Source: Chloroflexota bacterium (GTDB lineage Bacteria > Chloroflexota > Anaerolineae > Anaerolineales > UBA4823). Taken from it: DNA of 56,079 nucleotides. Positions within the stretch are counted from its first letter, which is position 1. Each line of letters opens with the position of its first letter. The stretch is taken from positions 1-56,079 of the forward strand of contig JAAYXE010000184.1 of assembly GCA_012516075.1 (NCBI GenBank), read 5' to 3'. The translations under genes were made by a program, and so were the position numbers. Under the pieces are notes generated by a model, which saw only the letters and a program-made list of their open reading frames with translations, ran no database searches and was not told the origin of the DNA. Positions 16,186-23,968 of this stretch are shown here, piece after piece.

Positions 16186-16707
16186 TTACCCTTCTTTGTC
16201 GAGCAGAGATTTCAGCACAGACAGTCGGGGGTCGACAGGCTCGTCGTCGTGCCGGTGCGGATTTTCGTTGAGATTCTCCCCACATTCAGGGCATAGACCT
16301 TTACAATCGGGTTTGCAGACCGGGTTGATCGGAACGTCCAGGAGCATTTCATCCCGGATGAGAGGACTCAGATCGATTTTCTTGTTCTCGGGAAGGATCA
16401 GCCCCGAATCGGTGACCGAGTCAGGTGTAAAAGCGTACAGCTCGGTGAAATCGATCTCCAGCGGCAGATCGAACTCGATCAGGCAGCGAGAACACTGCGC
16501 CTTGATCGCAGCGCCCATGTTCACCTGTACGAGCAGCCCCTGAGCCGTGCGCGTCACACGCACCGTGCCTTTGAGATCCTTTAGATACAGGTCTGGCGGA
16601 AACCAGACTTCCGGAACGTCGAAAGGAAAGTCCCGGGAATAACCTGCTGTCTCATGGACAATAAAACCGACGTTCAGGCGGAATAAATCGTTTGCGTTGG
16701 GTATCAC
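16186..16707 (-). CDS. DUF177 (YceD-like) zinc-ribbon protein
   Basis: 173 residues, GTG start at 16707. Typical DUF177 layout: an N-terminal beta domain, QCSRCLIEFDLPLEIDFTE with the CxxC pair, then a C-terminal CKPDCKGLCPECGENLN with further Cys residues and a PHRHDDEPVDPRL tail. Known context: in most bacteria yceD lies directly before rpmF (ribosomal protein L32) and is linked to 23S rRNA accumulation. Here rpmF does not follow and the next gene is the sigma factor, so the usual pairing is broken. The 5' region (16708-16918) carries an AGAGCGGG/CCCGCTCT pair that could fold around the minus-strand leader. Confidence 0.85.
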   Translation of the reverse strand: MIPNANDLFRLNVGFIVHETAGYSRDFPFDVPEVWFPPDLYLKDLKGTVRVTRTAQGLLVQVNMGAAIKAQCSRCLIEFDLPLEIDFTELYAFTPDSVTDSGLILPENKKIDLSPLIRDEMLLDVPINPVCKPDCKGLCPECGENLNENPHRHDDEPVDPRLSVLKSLLDKEG

Positions 16708-16918
16708 GGTAAACTACTCGCTGATTAGACTTTCTATCCCCCATTTCGGTGAGAGCGGGGATGAGTGCAGTCTGCGCAGTCCTTCCGCCGAAGACGGTAT
16801 GCCCATGTTTTTATTGTTACAGGCCCGCTCTTCTACGACCGGCCGGTTTTGCGTAACGGACAGGGCTGCAGAGATTTGATGTAATATGAGGATTATAACA
16901 TAGCCAGGAGCACCCATA

Positions 16919-17533
16919 ATGAGACTGCTGCTTGCCACAAACAACAGGGGCAAAATGGCCGAGATCAAAGCCATCCTTTCCGATCTTGACCTGGAGATCC
17001 TGACGCCTGCCGATCTCCAGCTCGAGCTGGAAGTGCCCGAAGTCGGTAACACGTATGCGGAAAACGCGGCCCTGAAAGGAGCGGCATTCTGCCGGGCCAG
17101 CGGTTTGCCTACCCTGGGCGACGATTCGGGGCTGGAGGTAGAAGCCCTGGACGGGGCGCCGGGGTTATACTCCAACCGTTTTGTACCCATCCCCCATGCA
17201 ACCGACGCCGACCGGCGGAAATACCTGATCGAACGTCTGCTGGCGCATCCCCGCCCGTGGAAAGCCCGCTTTTGCTGTACGGTCGCACTGGTGCGCCCGG
17301 CGGACAACGGTCAGGTGCGCGTGAGCTACCACGAAGGGTTCTGCTACGGCGAGATCATCCCGGAAGAGCGCGGGGAAGGCGGCTTTGGGTACGACCCCAT
17401 CTTTTATATCCCTGAAGAGGGGCGCACCATGGCGGAACTGGGAATGGAGGTCAAGAACCGCATCAGCCACCGGGGACGGGCAGTTCAGGCGGCAAAGCCG
17501 GCACTCGTTGAAATTCTGCAAGGTCGGGCCTGA
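16919..17533 (+). CDS. rdgB: Non-canonical purine NTP pyrophosphatase (RdgB/HAM1)
   Basis: 204 residues. Hydrolyses ITP, dITP and XTP to the monophosphates, keeping deaminated purines out of nucleic acids. Seen: N-terminal substrate loop LLLATNNRGKMAEI (SxN/TxxK-type motif), the metal site LGDDSGLEVEALDGAPG, and the C-terminal base-binding GEGGFGYDPIF and RISHRGRA. Start ATG 16919 with AGGAG nine bases upstream. A promoter is not clear, though GGATTATAAC lies just upstream. It begins a plus-strand run with the histidine kinase, the membrane protein and the hydrolase; the kinase has its own promoter inside the end of this region. Confidence 0.95.
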   Translation: MRLLLATNNRGKMAEIKAILSDLDLEILTPADLQLELEVPEVGNTYAENAALKGAAFCRASGLPTLGDDSGLEVEALDGAPGLYSNRFVPIPHATDADRRKYLIERLLAHPRPWKARFCCTVALVRPADNGQVRVSYHEGFCYGEIIPEERGEGGFGYDPIFYIPEEGRTMAELGMEVKNRISHRGRAVQAAKPALVEILQGRA

Positions 17534-17538
17534 ACTCC

Positions 17539-17566
17539 TTGCCACCCACGGCGTTTGGGTTATGAT
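17539..17566 (+). promoter_or_regulatory. Promoter giving a leaderless histidine kinase mRNA
   Basis: TTGCCA (17539-17544), 16-base spacer, TATGAT (17561-17566), then seven bases to ATG 17574. Transcription would start at or within a base or two of the start codon. It fixes the kinase start at 17574 rather than at the longer in-frame extension overlapping rdgB. Confidence 0.6.
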
Positions 17567-17573
17567 AGGCTCG

Positions 17574-19328
17574 ATGCAAACTCCTGACACATCCCCTCTC
17601 ATCAACTGGATTGCAGCGTCTCTCCGCTGGCTGGTTCTGTTGAGCATGGCTGTATCCCTGGCTCTGCGCGCCCCGCTGCCACCGGTGTTGACCGCGGCGC
17701 TGATCCTGGTCGCTGTATGGAATATCCTGCAGAGCACGCTGGCAGCCGCCAACCGCCGGATCGCCGCTCACCCCTTTACCGTCGTGCTCAGCGATGCACT
17801 GATCGCCTGGGCCCTTTTTTATTTGTCGGGCCTTTTAAACGGCGGCCTGGGATGGGCCGGGCTGCTGCCGGTGTTCAGCGCCTCTCTTTACTTTCAATAT
17901 CCAGGCGCTCTGATCGCCTCTGTAGTGAGCGCACTGGGACAGGGCTTGCTGGCCTCCCTGCAGGTCTCCACCCCGGCAGCAGTGCTTTTTGCCATCACCC
18001 TGCTCCCCCTGTATTTGTTTACCGGCCTGCTGGTCAGCTTCCTGGGAAAGCAGCTGGTCAGACGGCAGAAGCCCGAACCGAAATCTGCTCCGCCCGAACC
18101 CGGCTCAACAGCGAGTTCAGACCAGGAACGCCGCCGGGCGATTTTTAACCTGCTCTCGGCGCTGAGTTCCACGCTGAACTACCAGCGGGTGCTGGACACG
18201 GCTGTAGAAATGAGCGCTTCTGCGCTGCTTCCATTCGACCCGACTGCCGCGCAACTGGTCAGCGCAGCCTTCCTGTTTCAGAAAGCAGAACCGGAAGAGA
18301 CCGTGCTTGCACTCGCCTCGGCCACCGGGATTGCACAGGCCGATTTCCGCACTACCCTGCCCGGCACATCCGGGCTGCTGGGACGCACGATCGATGAAGG
18401 CGTCGCACAGCACGCGCGCGATCTGAGCAGCGATCCCGAACTGGGACAGTTGATCTCGCTGCATGCCTGCAATTCGGCATACTGCATCCCGCTGCGAACC
18501 GGACTGGACACCTGCGGCGTGCTCTTATTTGCCCACCCCAAAGCGAGCTTCTTCAGCCCTGAAATCCGCGAGGTGCTCGATCTTGTAGGCAAACAGGCCA
18601 CGGCGGCACTGGATAACGCCAGCCTGTACCAGGATCTGGCACAGGAAAAAGAGCGTATGATGGAGCTTCAGGAAGAAACGCGCAAAAAAATGGCCAGCGA
18701 CCTGCACGATGGGCCGACGCAGTCGGTGGCGGCCATGGCCATGCGGGTCAATTTCGCCCGCCGGCTGATCGAACGCGATCCGAAGGCCGCAGCAGAAGAG
18801 CTGTATAAAATCGAAGACCTGGCGCGCCGGACAACGAAAGAGATCCGTCACATGCTCTTCACCCTGCGCCCGCTGGTCCTCGAATCACAGGGGCTGATCC
18901 CGGCGCTGCAGTCGATGGCCGACAAGATGGCCGAAACCTATAACCAGAAGGTGCTGATCCAGGCGGATCCCAGCCTGGTGGAGCGGCTGGAGATGAATAA
19001 ACAGGGCGTTATTTTTTACCTGGCCGAAGAGGCGGTGAACAACGCCCGCAAACATGCTCAGGCGGAGCACATCTGGGTGGCGTTAAAACAGGTTGTCGAT
19101 GGGCTGGCCATGCTCGAAATCGCCGATGATGGCGTCGGTTTTGACGTGGAGGCGGTAAAAGCTTCTTATGAATCGCGCACCAGCCTGGGCATGGTGAACA
19201 TGCGCGAACGCACCGAACTGCTGAACGGCAGGCTGAATATTCTCTCCTCACCCGGTCACGGTACACGGGTTCAGGTTTTCATACCTCTAAACGAAGAAAC
19301 TGCCGACCGTCTGCGGCGAGGGTTATGA
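17574..19328 (+). CDS. Membrane-bound NarL/LiaS-type sensor histidine kinase
   Basis: 584 residues. The N-terminal ~155 residues hold about five or six membrane helices (for example LRWLVLLSMAVSLAL and AITLLPLYLFTGLLVSFLG). A cytoplasmic GAF domain follows (about 190-345), then HisKA_3 dimerisation with the phospho-acceptor His in KKMASDLHDGPTQSVAAMAM, and HATPase_c with EEAVNNARKHAQA and DDGVGFD. This is the HPK7 family that normally pairs with a LuxR/NarL response regulator. No response regulator lies nearby: the next gene overlaps by four bases (ATGA) and encodes a small membrane protein, so the partner is encoded elsewhere. Start chosen from the leaderless promoter. Confidence 0.93.
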   Translation: MQTPDTSPLINWIAASLRWLVLLSMAVSLALRAPLPPVLTAALILVAVWNILQSTLAAANRRIAAHPFTVVLSDALIAWALFYLSGLLNGGLGWAGLLPVFSASLYFQYPGALIASVVSALGQGLLASLQVSTPAAVLFAITLLPLYLFTGLLVSFLGKQLVRRQKPEPKSAPPEPGSTASSDQERRRAIFNLLSALSSTLNYQRVLDTAVEMSASALLPFDPTAAQLVSAAFLFQKAEPEETVLALASATGIAQADFRTTLPGTSGLLGRTIDEGVAQHARDLSSDPELGQLISLHACNSAYCIPLRTGLDTCGVLLFAHPKASFFSPEIREVLDLVGKQATAALDNASLYQDLAQEKERMMELQEETRKKMASDLHDGPTQSVAAMAMRVNFARRLIERDPKAAAEELYKIEDLARRTTKEIRHMLFTLRPLVLESQGLIPALQSMADKMAETYNQKVLIQADPSLVERLEMNKQGVIFYLAEEAVNNARKHAQAEHIWVALKQVVDGLAMLEIADDGVGFDVEAVKASYESRTSLGMVNMRERTELLNGRLNILSSPGHGTRVQVFIPLNEETADRLRRGL

Positions 19329-19792
19329 GTGAGCCCCGTCCGGCCTCAGAAGAGGCGCTGCGTATACGGCGGTATGTGAGGCGAGCAGCCTTTTTCCTGG
19401 GCGTCGCGCTGCTGATCTGGCTCCCCATGGAAAACAGCAGCATCCTGTGGCCCCTGCTTTTTGCTCTGGCAGGCTCCATTCTGGGGGTCGTGCGTGCGCT
19501 AACCCCTCCGCCGCGGACCGGCGGCTGGCGCTGGCTGCTGTATGCCCTGGCCGGGATGCTGGCCGGGCTGGCTGTTACGCCGCTGGCCATTTTTATCATG
19601 GCCTTCAAAAGCGGCCTTCACGGGCATGGAGCACCCGATTTCTCCCCTGGACAGGTGATTTCAGTCATCAACCGCACACCGTGGTGGGTAATTTCCGGCA
19701 CACTGACCGGCGCAGGATGCGGATTAATGCGTAAAATTAAGGACAGCAGCTTGAAGCCCGCACAACAGCAGGGCGACCGTCCTCCATTGTGA
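19325..19792 (+). CDS. Uncharacterised three- to four-span membrane protein
   Basis: 155 residues, start overlapping the histidine kinase stop (ATGA), so the two are translationally coupled. Hydrophobic stretches at about 21-36 (AFFLGVALLIWLP), 41-58, 69-92 (LLYALAGMLAGLAVTPLAIF) and 121-134 (WWVISGTLTGAGCGL). A Pro/Arg-rich loop PPPRTGGWR joins the second and third. The tail is polar. No family recognised. The coupling to a membrane sensor kinase suggests an accessory or sensing role, which is inference only. Confidence 0.75.
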   Translation: MSEPRPASEEALRIRRYVRRAAFFLGVALLIWLPMENSSILWPLLFALAGSILGVVRALTPPPRTGGWRWLLYALAGMLAGLAVTPLAIFIMAFKSGLHGHGAPDFSPGQVISVINRTPWWVISGTLTGAGCGLMRKIKDSSLKPAQQQGDRPPL

Positions 19793-19809
19793 AAAGGTGC
19801 TGAACAACG

Positions 19810-20577
19810 ATGCCAATCGCTGATGAGATTTATTACCAGTTATCTGAGGGGTGTGCAGAAGGCCAGCGCCCCCCAGTGGTGCTGATCCACGGTGCCGGAG
19901 GAAACCTTTTATACTGGCCGCCAGAAATCCGGCGTCTGCCTGGCTACCGCGTTTATGCCCTGGATCTGCCCGGGCATGGAAAGTCGGAAGGCCGCGGCCA
20001 GCAGTCCGCCCAGGGATATGCCCGGGCTGTTCTGAATTGGTTCGAGTCTGTCGGGCTGCACAGCGCCGTGGTGGTAGGGCACTCGATGGGCTGTGCAGTT
20101 GCGTTATCGATGGCTCTGGATCACCCGGAGCATGTGCTGGCGCTGGTGCTGGTCGGAGGGGGCGCAAGGCTGCGCGTCGCACCCGAATTTCTGGAGGGTA
20201 CCTCCAGCACCACTACCTTTCACAGCACGGTTGAGAAAATTGTCGCCCGTTCATTCAGCCCGCAGAGCCCGCCGCGCCTGAGCGAGCTGGCGGCTGCCCG
20301 CATGGCGGAGACCCGCGCGAGTGTGCTGCACGGAGACTTCATCGCCTGCGACAACTTCGATGAGACCGCCCGCATCGCGGAGATCCAGCAGCCGACGCTG
20401 GTCATCAGCGGTGCAGATGACCAGATGACCCCCGTTCGCTACGGCCAGTACCTGGCAAACTGCATTCCAAACGCTAAGCTGGAGGTGATCCCCAACGCCG
20501 GGCACATGATGATGCTGGAGCAGCCGGCTGCAGTCGCTGCTGCAATGCACAACTTCCTCGAAAACCTGCCGTATTGA
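19810..20577 (+). CDS. Alpha/beta-hydrolase fold protein
   Basis: 255 residues, no signal peptide, cytoplasmic. Typical order of the fold: oxyanion region VLIHGAGGN, nucleophile elbow GHSMGCAVA with the catalytic Ser, acid residue near VISGADDQMTP, and the catalytic His in NAGHMMMLEQP. This HGxGGN, GHSMG and GADDxMTP pattern belongs to the large family of esterases, C-C hydrolases and haloperoxidase-like enzymes; the substrate cannot be told. Start ATG 19810, 17 bases after the membrane protein, probably same transcript. The promoter of the following tRNA gene overlaps its stop region. Confidence 0.9.
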   Translation: MPIADEIYYQLSEGCAEGQRPPVVLIHGAGGNLLYWPPEIRRLPGYRVYALDLPGHGKSEGRGQQSAQGYARAVLNWFESVGLHSAVVVGHSMGCAVALSMALDHPEHVLALVLVGGGARLRVAPEFLEGTSSTTTFHSTVEKIVARSFSPQSPPRLSELAAARMAETRASVLHGDFIACDNFDETARIAEIQQPTLVISGADDQMTPVRYGQYLANCIPNAKLEVIPNAGHMMMLEQPAAVAAAMHNFLENLPY

Positions 20578-20582
20578 GCCTC

Positions 20583-20611
20583 TTGCTTATTTACCCGTGT
20601 TTGTGTATAAT
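20583..20611 (+). promoter_or_regulatory. tRNA-Val promoter
   Basis: TTGCTT, 17-base spacer, TATAAT (20606-20611). It begins right after the hydrolase stop codon and leads directly into the tRNA. Confidence 0.8.
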
Positions 20612-20622
20612 CTCGTTCGCTC

Positions 20623-20696
20623 GGGCGGATAGCTCAGCTGGTTAGAGCGTTGCGTTGACATCGCAAAGGTCGTAGGTTCGAGTCCTATTCCGCCCA
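20623..20696 (+). tRNA. tRNA-Val (anticodon GAC)
   Basis: 74 bases. Acceptor GGGCGGA pairs with TCCGCCC, D stem GCTC/GAGC, anticodon stem TTGCG/CGCAA with loop TTGACAT giving anticodon GAC, T arm GTAGG-TTCGAGT-CCTAT, discriminator A. The 3' CCA is not encoded (ACTGC follows) and must be added enzymatically. Own promoter and own terminator. Confidence 0.97.
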
Positions 20697-20700
20697 CTGC

Positions 20701-20729
20701 AAGGCCGCATTTTGGTGCGGCCTTTTTTT
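20701..20729 (+). terminator. tRNA-Val terminator
   Basis: AAGGCCGCA, loop, TGCGGCCTT followed by T5. It begins four bases after the tRNA. Confidence 0.93.
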
Positions 20730-20892
20730 CTGCCGGTTTGCGGCTGATATCTGGCCTGTTCAACAGGCAAAGCCAGCTTAACTCAGGCGTAACACGCTCC
20801 TGAGTATCATGAGCCCCAACGCGCAGCGTTCACCGCACCGGCTTTGCGAACCTGCGAATAGGAAATATGGCCTGAATATTGCAGCGCTGTCC

Positions 20893-20921
20893 TTGACAAG
20901 ATAGTTTTCATTTGCTACCAT
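20893..20921 (+). promoter_or_regulatory. Promoter of the two-repeat secreted protein
   Basis: TTGACA (20893-20898), 17-base spacer, TACCAT (20916-20921). The start codon is about 65 bases downstream. Confidence 0.7.
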
Positions 20922-20991
20922 GGACAACGCTGCCTGCGAGCTTGTCCGACAATACTGCATAACGGACGAAGACAAAGGAGATTCACAACAT

Positions 20992-21576
20992 ATGCTCAAA
21001 CTCCGGTCGCTTTCGATCGTTGCTGTGTTCAGCATCGCACTCGGCTTCATGTTAATGGCTGCTTCAAAACCCGAAAAAGCGAACCTGGTACGGCTGACCG
21101 TTATCAACCACAGCAACGACGACATGACCCTCAAGCTGGTAGGTCCTAAAAAGTACACCCTGACAATCGAAGCAGAAGAAAAGCGCGTTTTCACCGTCCC
21201 CCAGGGGGATTATTCTTACACGGTAAAAGCATGCAGCGTGACGGCCGACAGCACCATCAGCCTCACCAAACACAAAAAACTGGTGATGCCGGTTTGCGGC
21301 GGCAGCGTCCACCATGCCCAGGGGAATGAACAGATTATCGACCTTTCCACGCATATACGCATGGTGAAAATCCACATTGGCAATCAGGCCCCCACTCGCA
21401 CCCTGGCCTTTCTGGCCGGCCCTTCCGACTATATCTTTTCCATCGACAGCGGTGAAATGAAAGAATATGTCGTCGCCAAGGGAGACTACACCGTGCGCTA
21501 CTATGCTTGCGGAAAATCCGCCGTTGAGACGTTCAGCGCAGCGAAAGGTTCGATTCTGGCGCTCAGCTGTCCCTGA
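20992..21576 (+). CDS. Secreted protein with two tandem beta modules
   Basis: 194 residues from ATG 20992, which has AAAGGAG eleven bases upstream and a proper signal peptide (LKLRSLSIVAVFSIALGFMLMAAS split by its charged start). The longer frame to 20920 would bury the signal peptide. The mature part is two copies of a ~75-residue module: each has V-[KR]-[IL]-x-[IV] then LxGPxxY, an acidic turn (EAEEKRVF and DSGEMKEYVV), GDYxYxV and an AC motif (KACSV and YYACG). This points to duplicated immunoglobulin-like folds. A single Cys at the same position in each copy, plus one near each end, suggests two disulfides. No family recognised. It has its own promoter and ends just before the thrS leader. 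Confidence 0.8.
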   Translation: MLKLRSLSIVAVFSIALGFMLMAASKPEKANLVRLTVINHSNDDMTLKLVGPKKYTLTIEAEEKRVFTVPQGDYSYTVKACSVTADSTISLTKHKKLVMPVCGGSVHHAQGNEQIIDLSTHIRMVKIHIGNQAPTRTLAFLAGPSDYIFSIDSGEMKEYVVAKGDYTVRYYACGKSAVETFSAAKGSILALSCP

Positions 21577-21584
21577 CATCCTGC

Positions 21585-21613
21585 TTGCACTCTAAAAAAT
21601 ACACAGGTATAAT
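21585..21613 (+). promoter_or_regulatory. thrS leader promoter
   Basis: TTGCAC (21585-21590), 17-base spacer, TATAAT (21608-21613). Transcription should begin near 21620. Confidence 0.85.
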
Positions 21614-21619
21614 TAGAGC

Positions 21620-21903
21620 AAATCGATCTAAGAACACCGGCGTTGACCGGGACGAGTAACCGGGTCTGGGACCCTAAAGGGAAGGGAGTCACGACTGAGA
21701 GCTCCCCGGGAGTGCACAGAAGTGCCTTCCCACCCGGCGAAAACCCCCCGCGAGCCTGACCCCGAACGATCCTTTCCGGGAGGGATCCAGTAAGGGAAAC
21801 GGTAGGCCCCGTTACCGGCCCAAAGAGATGACCTGGTCTTCCGGGTCAATCTGGGTGGAACCGCGAATTTTACTCTCGCCCCAGTGCGGCGGGAGTTTTT
21901 TTA
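21620..21903 (+). promoter_or_regulatory. T-box riboswitch upstream of thrS
   Basis: The conserved T-box GGGTGGAACCGCG is at 21853-21865; its bulge TGGA would pair with a tRNA 3' end UCCA, implying discriminator U. An AGTA element (21654-21657) marks the stem I S-turn. A GAA followed one base later by ACC (21739-21745) may be the S-turn and a Thr specifier codon. The T-box lies just before a terminator (21872-21903). Known mechanism: uncharged tRNA-Thr stabilises the antiterminator and turns on thrS. The specifier assignment is tentative. Confidence 0.92.
21872..21903 (+). terminator. T-box leader terminator
   Basis: ACTCTCGCC, loop CCAGTGC, GGCGGGAGT (nine pairs with one wobble) and a T tract. 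It competes with the T-box antiterminator. Confidence 0.9.
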
Positions 21904-21985
21904 TTCTCCCGCCTGGAGTATCTCTTCTGTGAAAGGGTCACAGAAGAATGCAATCATCGATTGATTCTGGAACGGAGAAGCAGTT

Positions 21986-23782
21986 ATGAACGACAAGAAA
22001 CAAGAACGCTATGAAGATAGTGATCTGTATAAAATCCGCCACTCCGCCGCGCATGTGATGGCGCAGGCGGTGCTGGAATTGTTCCCTGAGGGGAAAATTG
22101 CCATCGGCCCGCCGATCGAAGACGGCTTCTATTACGACTTCGATCTGCCCCGCCCGCTGACGCCGGATGACCTGCAGGTGATCGAAAAACGCATGCGCCA
22201 GATCATCGCTGGACGGCACGAATTCCAGAAGCAGGTTGTTTCGGCAGAAGAAGCACGCCAGATGTTCAAAGACCAGCCCTATAAGCTGGAGCTGATCGCC
22301 GGGCTGGAGCAGGGCGGCAAGGACGAGTACGGCAATCCCATCGCCGAAAAGCCGGAGATCTCGATCTACAAGCACGATACGTTTGTAGACCTGTGCCGGG
22401 GTCCCCACGTGGAGAACACGGGCAAAATCAACCCTTCCGCGATTAAGCTGATGAGCGTGGCCGGGGCGTACTGGCGGGGAGATGAAAAGAATCCCATGCT
22501 GCAGCGCATTTACGGAACGGCCTGGCGCACGCCTCAGGAGCTGGAAGAGTATCTCTGGCGGCTGGAAGAGGCGAAAAAGCGTGATCACCGCCGGCTGGGC
22601 AAAGAACTGGGCCTGTTCCACTTTTCCGAGGACATTGGCCCGGGCCTTCCGCTGTTCACGCCCAAAGGCGAGATCTTGCGGCACCTGATGGAATCGTACG
22701 TGCGTGATTTGCAGACGAAGTACGGCTACCAGCACGTGTGGACGGGGCATGTCGTCAAAGAAGACCTGTACAGGCGTTCGGGTCACTACGACAACTACCG
22801 GGACTCGATGTTCCCGGCCATGGTGGACGAGAATGTCGTCTTCCGCCTGAAGCCGATGAACTGCCCGAGCCATATGACGCTGTACAAGGAGATGGGCATC
22901 CACTCTTACCGTGAGCTGCCGCTGCGCTTTGCCGAGTTCGCCACGCTCTACCGCTATGAGAAGACGGGCGAGCTGACGGGCCTGACGCGGGTGCGGGCGC
23001 TCACGCAGGATGACGCCCACATCTTCTGCACGCCCGAACAGATCGAGAGCGAATTCTCGCTGTGCCTGAAGCTGATTCGCGAGGCGCTCGACCGCTACCG
23101 CTTCAAGGATTACAAAGTCCGCCTGTCGCTGCGCGGTGAGGGCGGAAAATACGTCCAGGACGACGAAAAATGGAGCCGCGCTGAGGCTGCCCTGCGTTCC
23201 GCGCTGGATAAAAACCAGGTGGAATACTTTGAGGCCAGCGGCGAGGCGGCGTTCTACGGACCGAAAGCAGACTTCCTGGCGCGCGATGTGCTGGGCCGCG
23301 AGTGGCAGCTCTCCACGATCCAGGTAGACTTCATCCAGCCCGCCCGCCTGGGCTGCAGCTATGTAGGTGAGGACGGCCAGGAGCACACGCCCGTGGTGCT
23401 GCACCGGGCTGTGACGGGAACGACGGAGCGCTTCCTGGGTGTGCTGATCGAGCACTTTGCTGGAGCGTTCCCGGTCTGGCTGTCGCCGGTGCAGGCCGTG
23501 CTGATCCCGATTGCAGACCGCCACCTGGACTATGCCCGTGAAGTGGCCGGCCGCCTGGCGCAGGCAGGGGTGCGCGTGGAGGTGGACGATCGCAGCGAGC
23601 GCATGAACGCCAAGATCCGCGACGCGCAGAAGCAGAAAATCCCTTACATGCTGGTGGTAGGCGATAAGGAGGTCGAAAACGGAGCCGTGGCCGTGCGCAT
23701 GCGCTCGGGTGAAAACCCCGGCCCGATGCCGGTGGAGGCCTTCCTGGAGCGCCTGCAGCAGGACATTGAAAGCGGCGATTAG
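21986..23782 (+). CDS. thrS: Threonyl-tRNA synthetase without TGS domain
   Basis: 598 residues. Charges tRNA-Thr. The protein starts directly at the N2 editing domain (HSAAHVMAQAV with H19 and H23), so the ~60-residue N-terminal TGS/N1 domain of the E. coli type is absent. The editing domain also keeps DLCRGPHV. The catalytic core has MNCPSHM (Zn-binding Cys), motif 2 with RYEKTGELTGLTRVR and QDDAHIFC, a second Zn ligand region, and motif 3 (ERFLGVLIEHFAG). The C-terminal anticodon-binding domain runs from about 490 (VLIPIADRHLDYA). Start ATG 21986 follows GGAG by ten bases. Expression is under the T-box. A similar TGS-less form is known from cyanobacteria and other phyla, so the loss should be functional. 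Confidence 0.97.
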   Translation: MNDKKQERYEDSDLYKIRHSAAHVMAQAVLELFPEGKIAIGPPIEDGFYYDFDLPRPLTPDDLQVIEKRMRQIIAGRHEFQKQVVSAEEARQMFKDQPYKLELIAGLEQGGKDEYGNPIAEKPEISIYKHDTFVDLCRGPHVENTGKINPSAIKLMSVAGAYWRGDEKNPMLQRIYGTAWRTPQELEEYLWRLEEAKKRDHRRLGKELGLFHFSEDIGPGLPLFTPKGEILRHLMESYVRDLQTKYGYQHVWTGHVVKEDLYRRSGHYDNYRDSMFPAMVDENVVFRLKPMNCPSHMTLYKEMGIHSYRELPLRFAEFATLYRYEKTGELTGLTRVRALTQDDAHIFCTPEQIESEFSLCLKLIREALDRYRFKDYKVRLSLRGEGGKYVQDDEKWSRAEAALRSALDKNQVEYFEASGEAAFYGPKADFLARDVLGREWQLSTIQVDFIQPARLGCSYVGEDGQEHTPVVLHRAVTGTTERFLGVLIEHFAGAFPVWLSPVQAVLIPIADRHLDYAREVAGRLAQAGVRVEVDDRSERMNAKIRDAQKQKIPYMLVVGDKEVENGAVAVRMRSGENPGPMPVEAFLERLQQDIESGD

Positions 23783-23807
23783 CCGCAGGTCCCTGCAGCA
23801 CACACAG

Positions 23808-23844
23808 CACCTCTGGACGGCAGGGTCACTGCCGTCCAGAGGTG
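23808..23844. terminator. Perfect hairpin after thrS
   Basis: CACCTCTGGACGGCAG and its complement form a 16 bp stem with loop GGTCA, 26 bases after the thrS stop. There is no U tract on plus (A6 follows), so it may be a factor-dependent end or a 3' stabiliser. Confidence 0.6.
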
Positions 23845-23874
23845 AAAAAATCTGTTAGAATCTGCAATCTGTAG

Positions 23875-23903
23875 TTGACGATTCGCTTTTTCTTTGGTAT
23901 CAT
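23875..23903 (+). promoter_or_regulatory. infC-rpmI-rplT operon promoter
   Basis: TTGACG (23875-23880), 17-base spacer, TATCAT (23898-23903). The infC start is about 65 bases downstream. Confidence 0.8.
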
Positions 23904-23968
23904 GCCACACACTGGACCCTTCAAACCAGTCAGTATTTTGATTCGATATTGATCGAGAGGAGTGAATT

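Noticed and set aside
21938..23803. A 621-codon open frame antisense to the whole of thrS
   Set aside because: It mirrors the thrS frame exactly, has low-complexity His/Gln/Arg/Leu composition and no RBS. It is a codon-bias shadow of a GC-rich gene.
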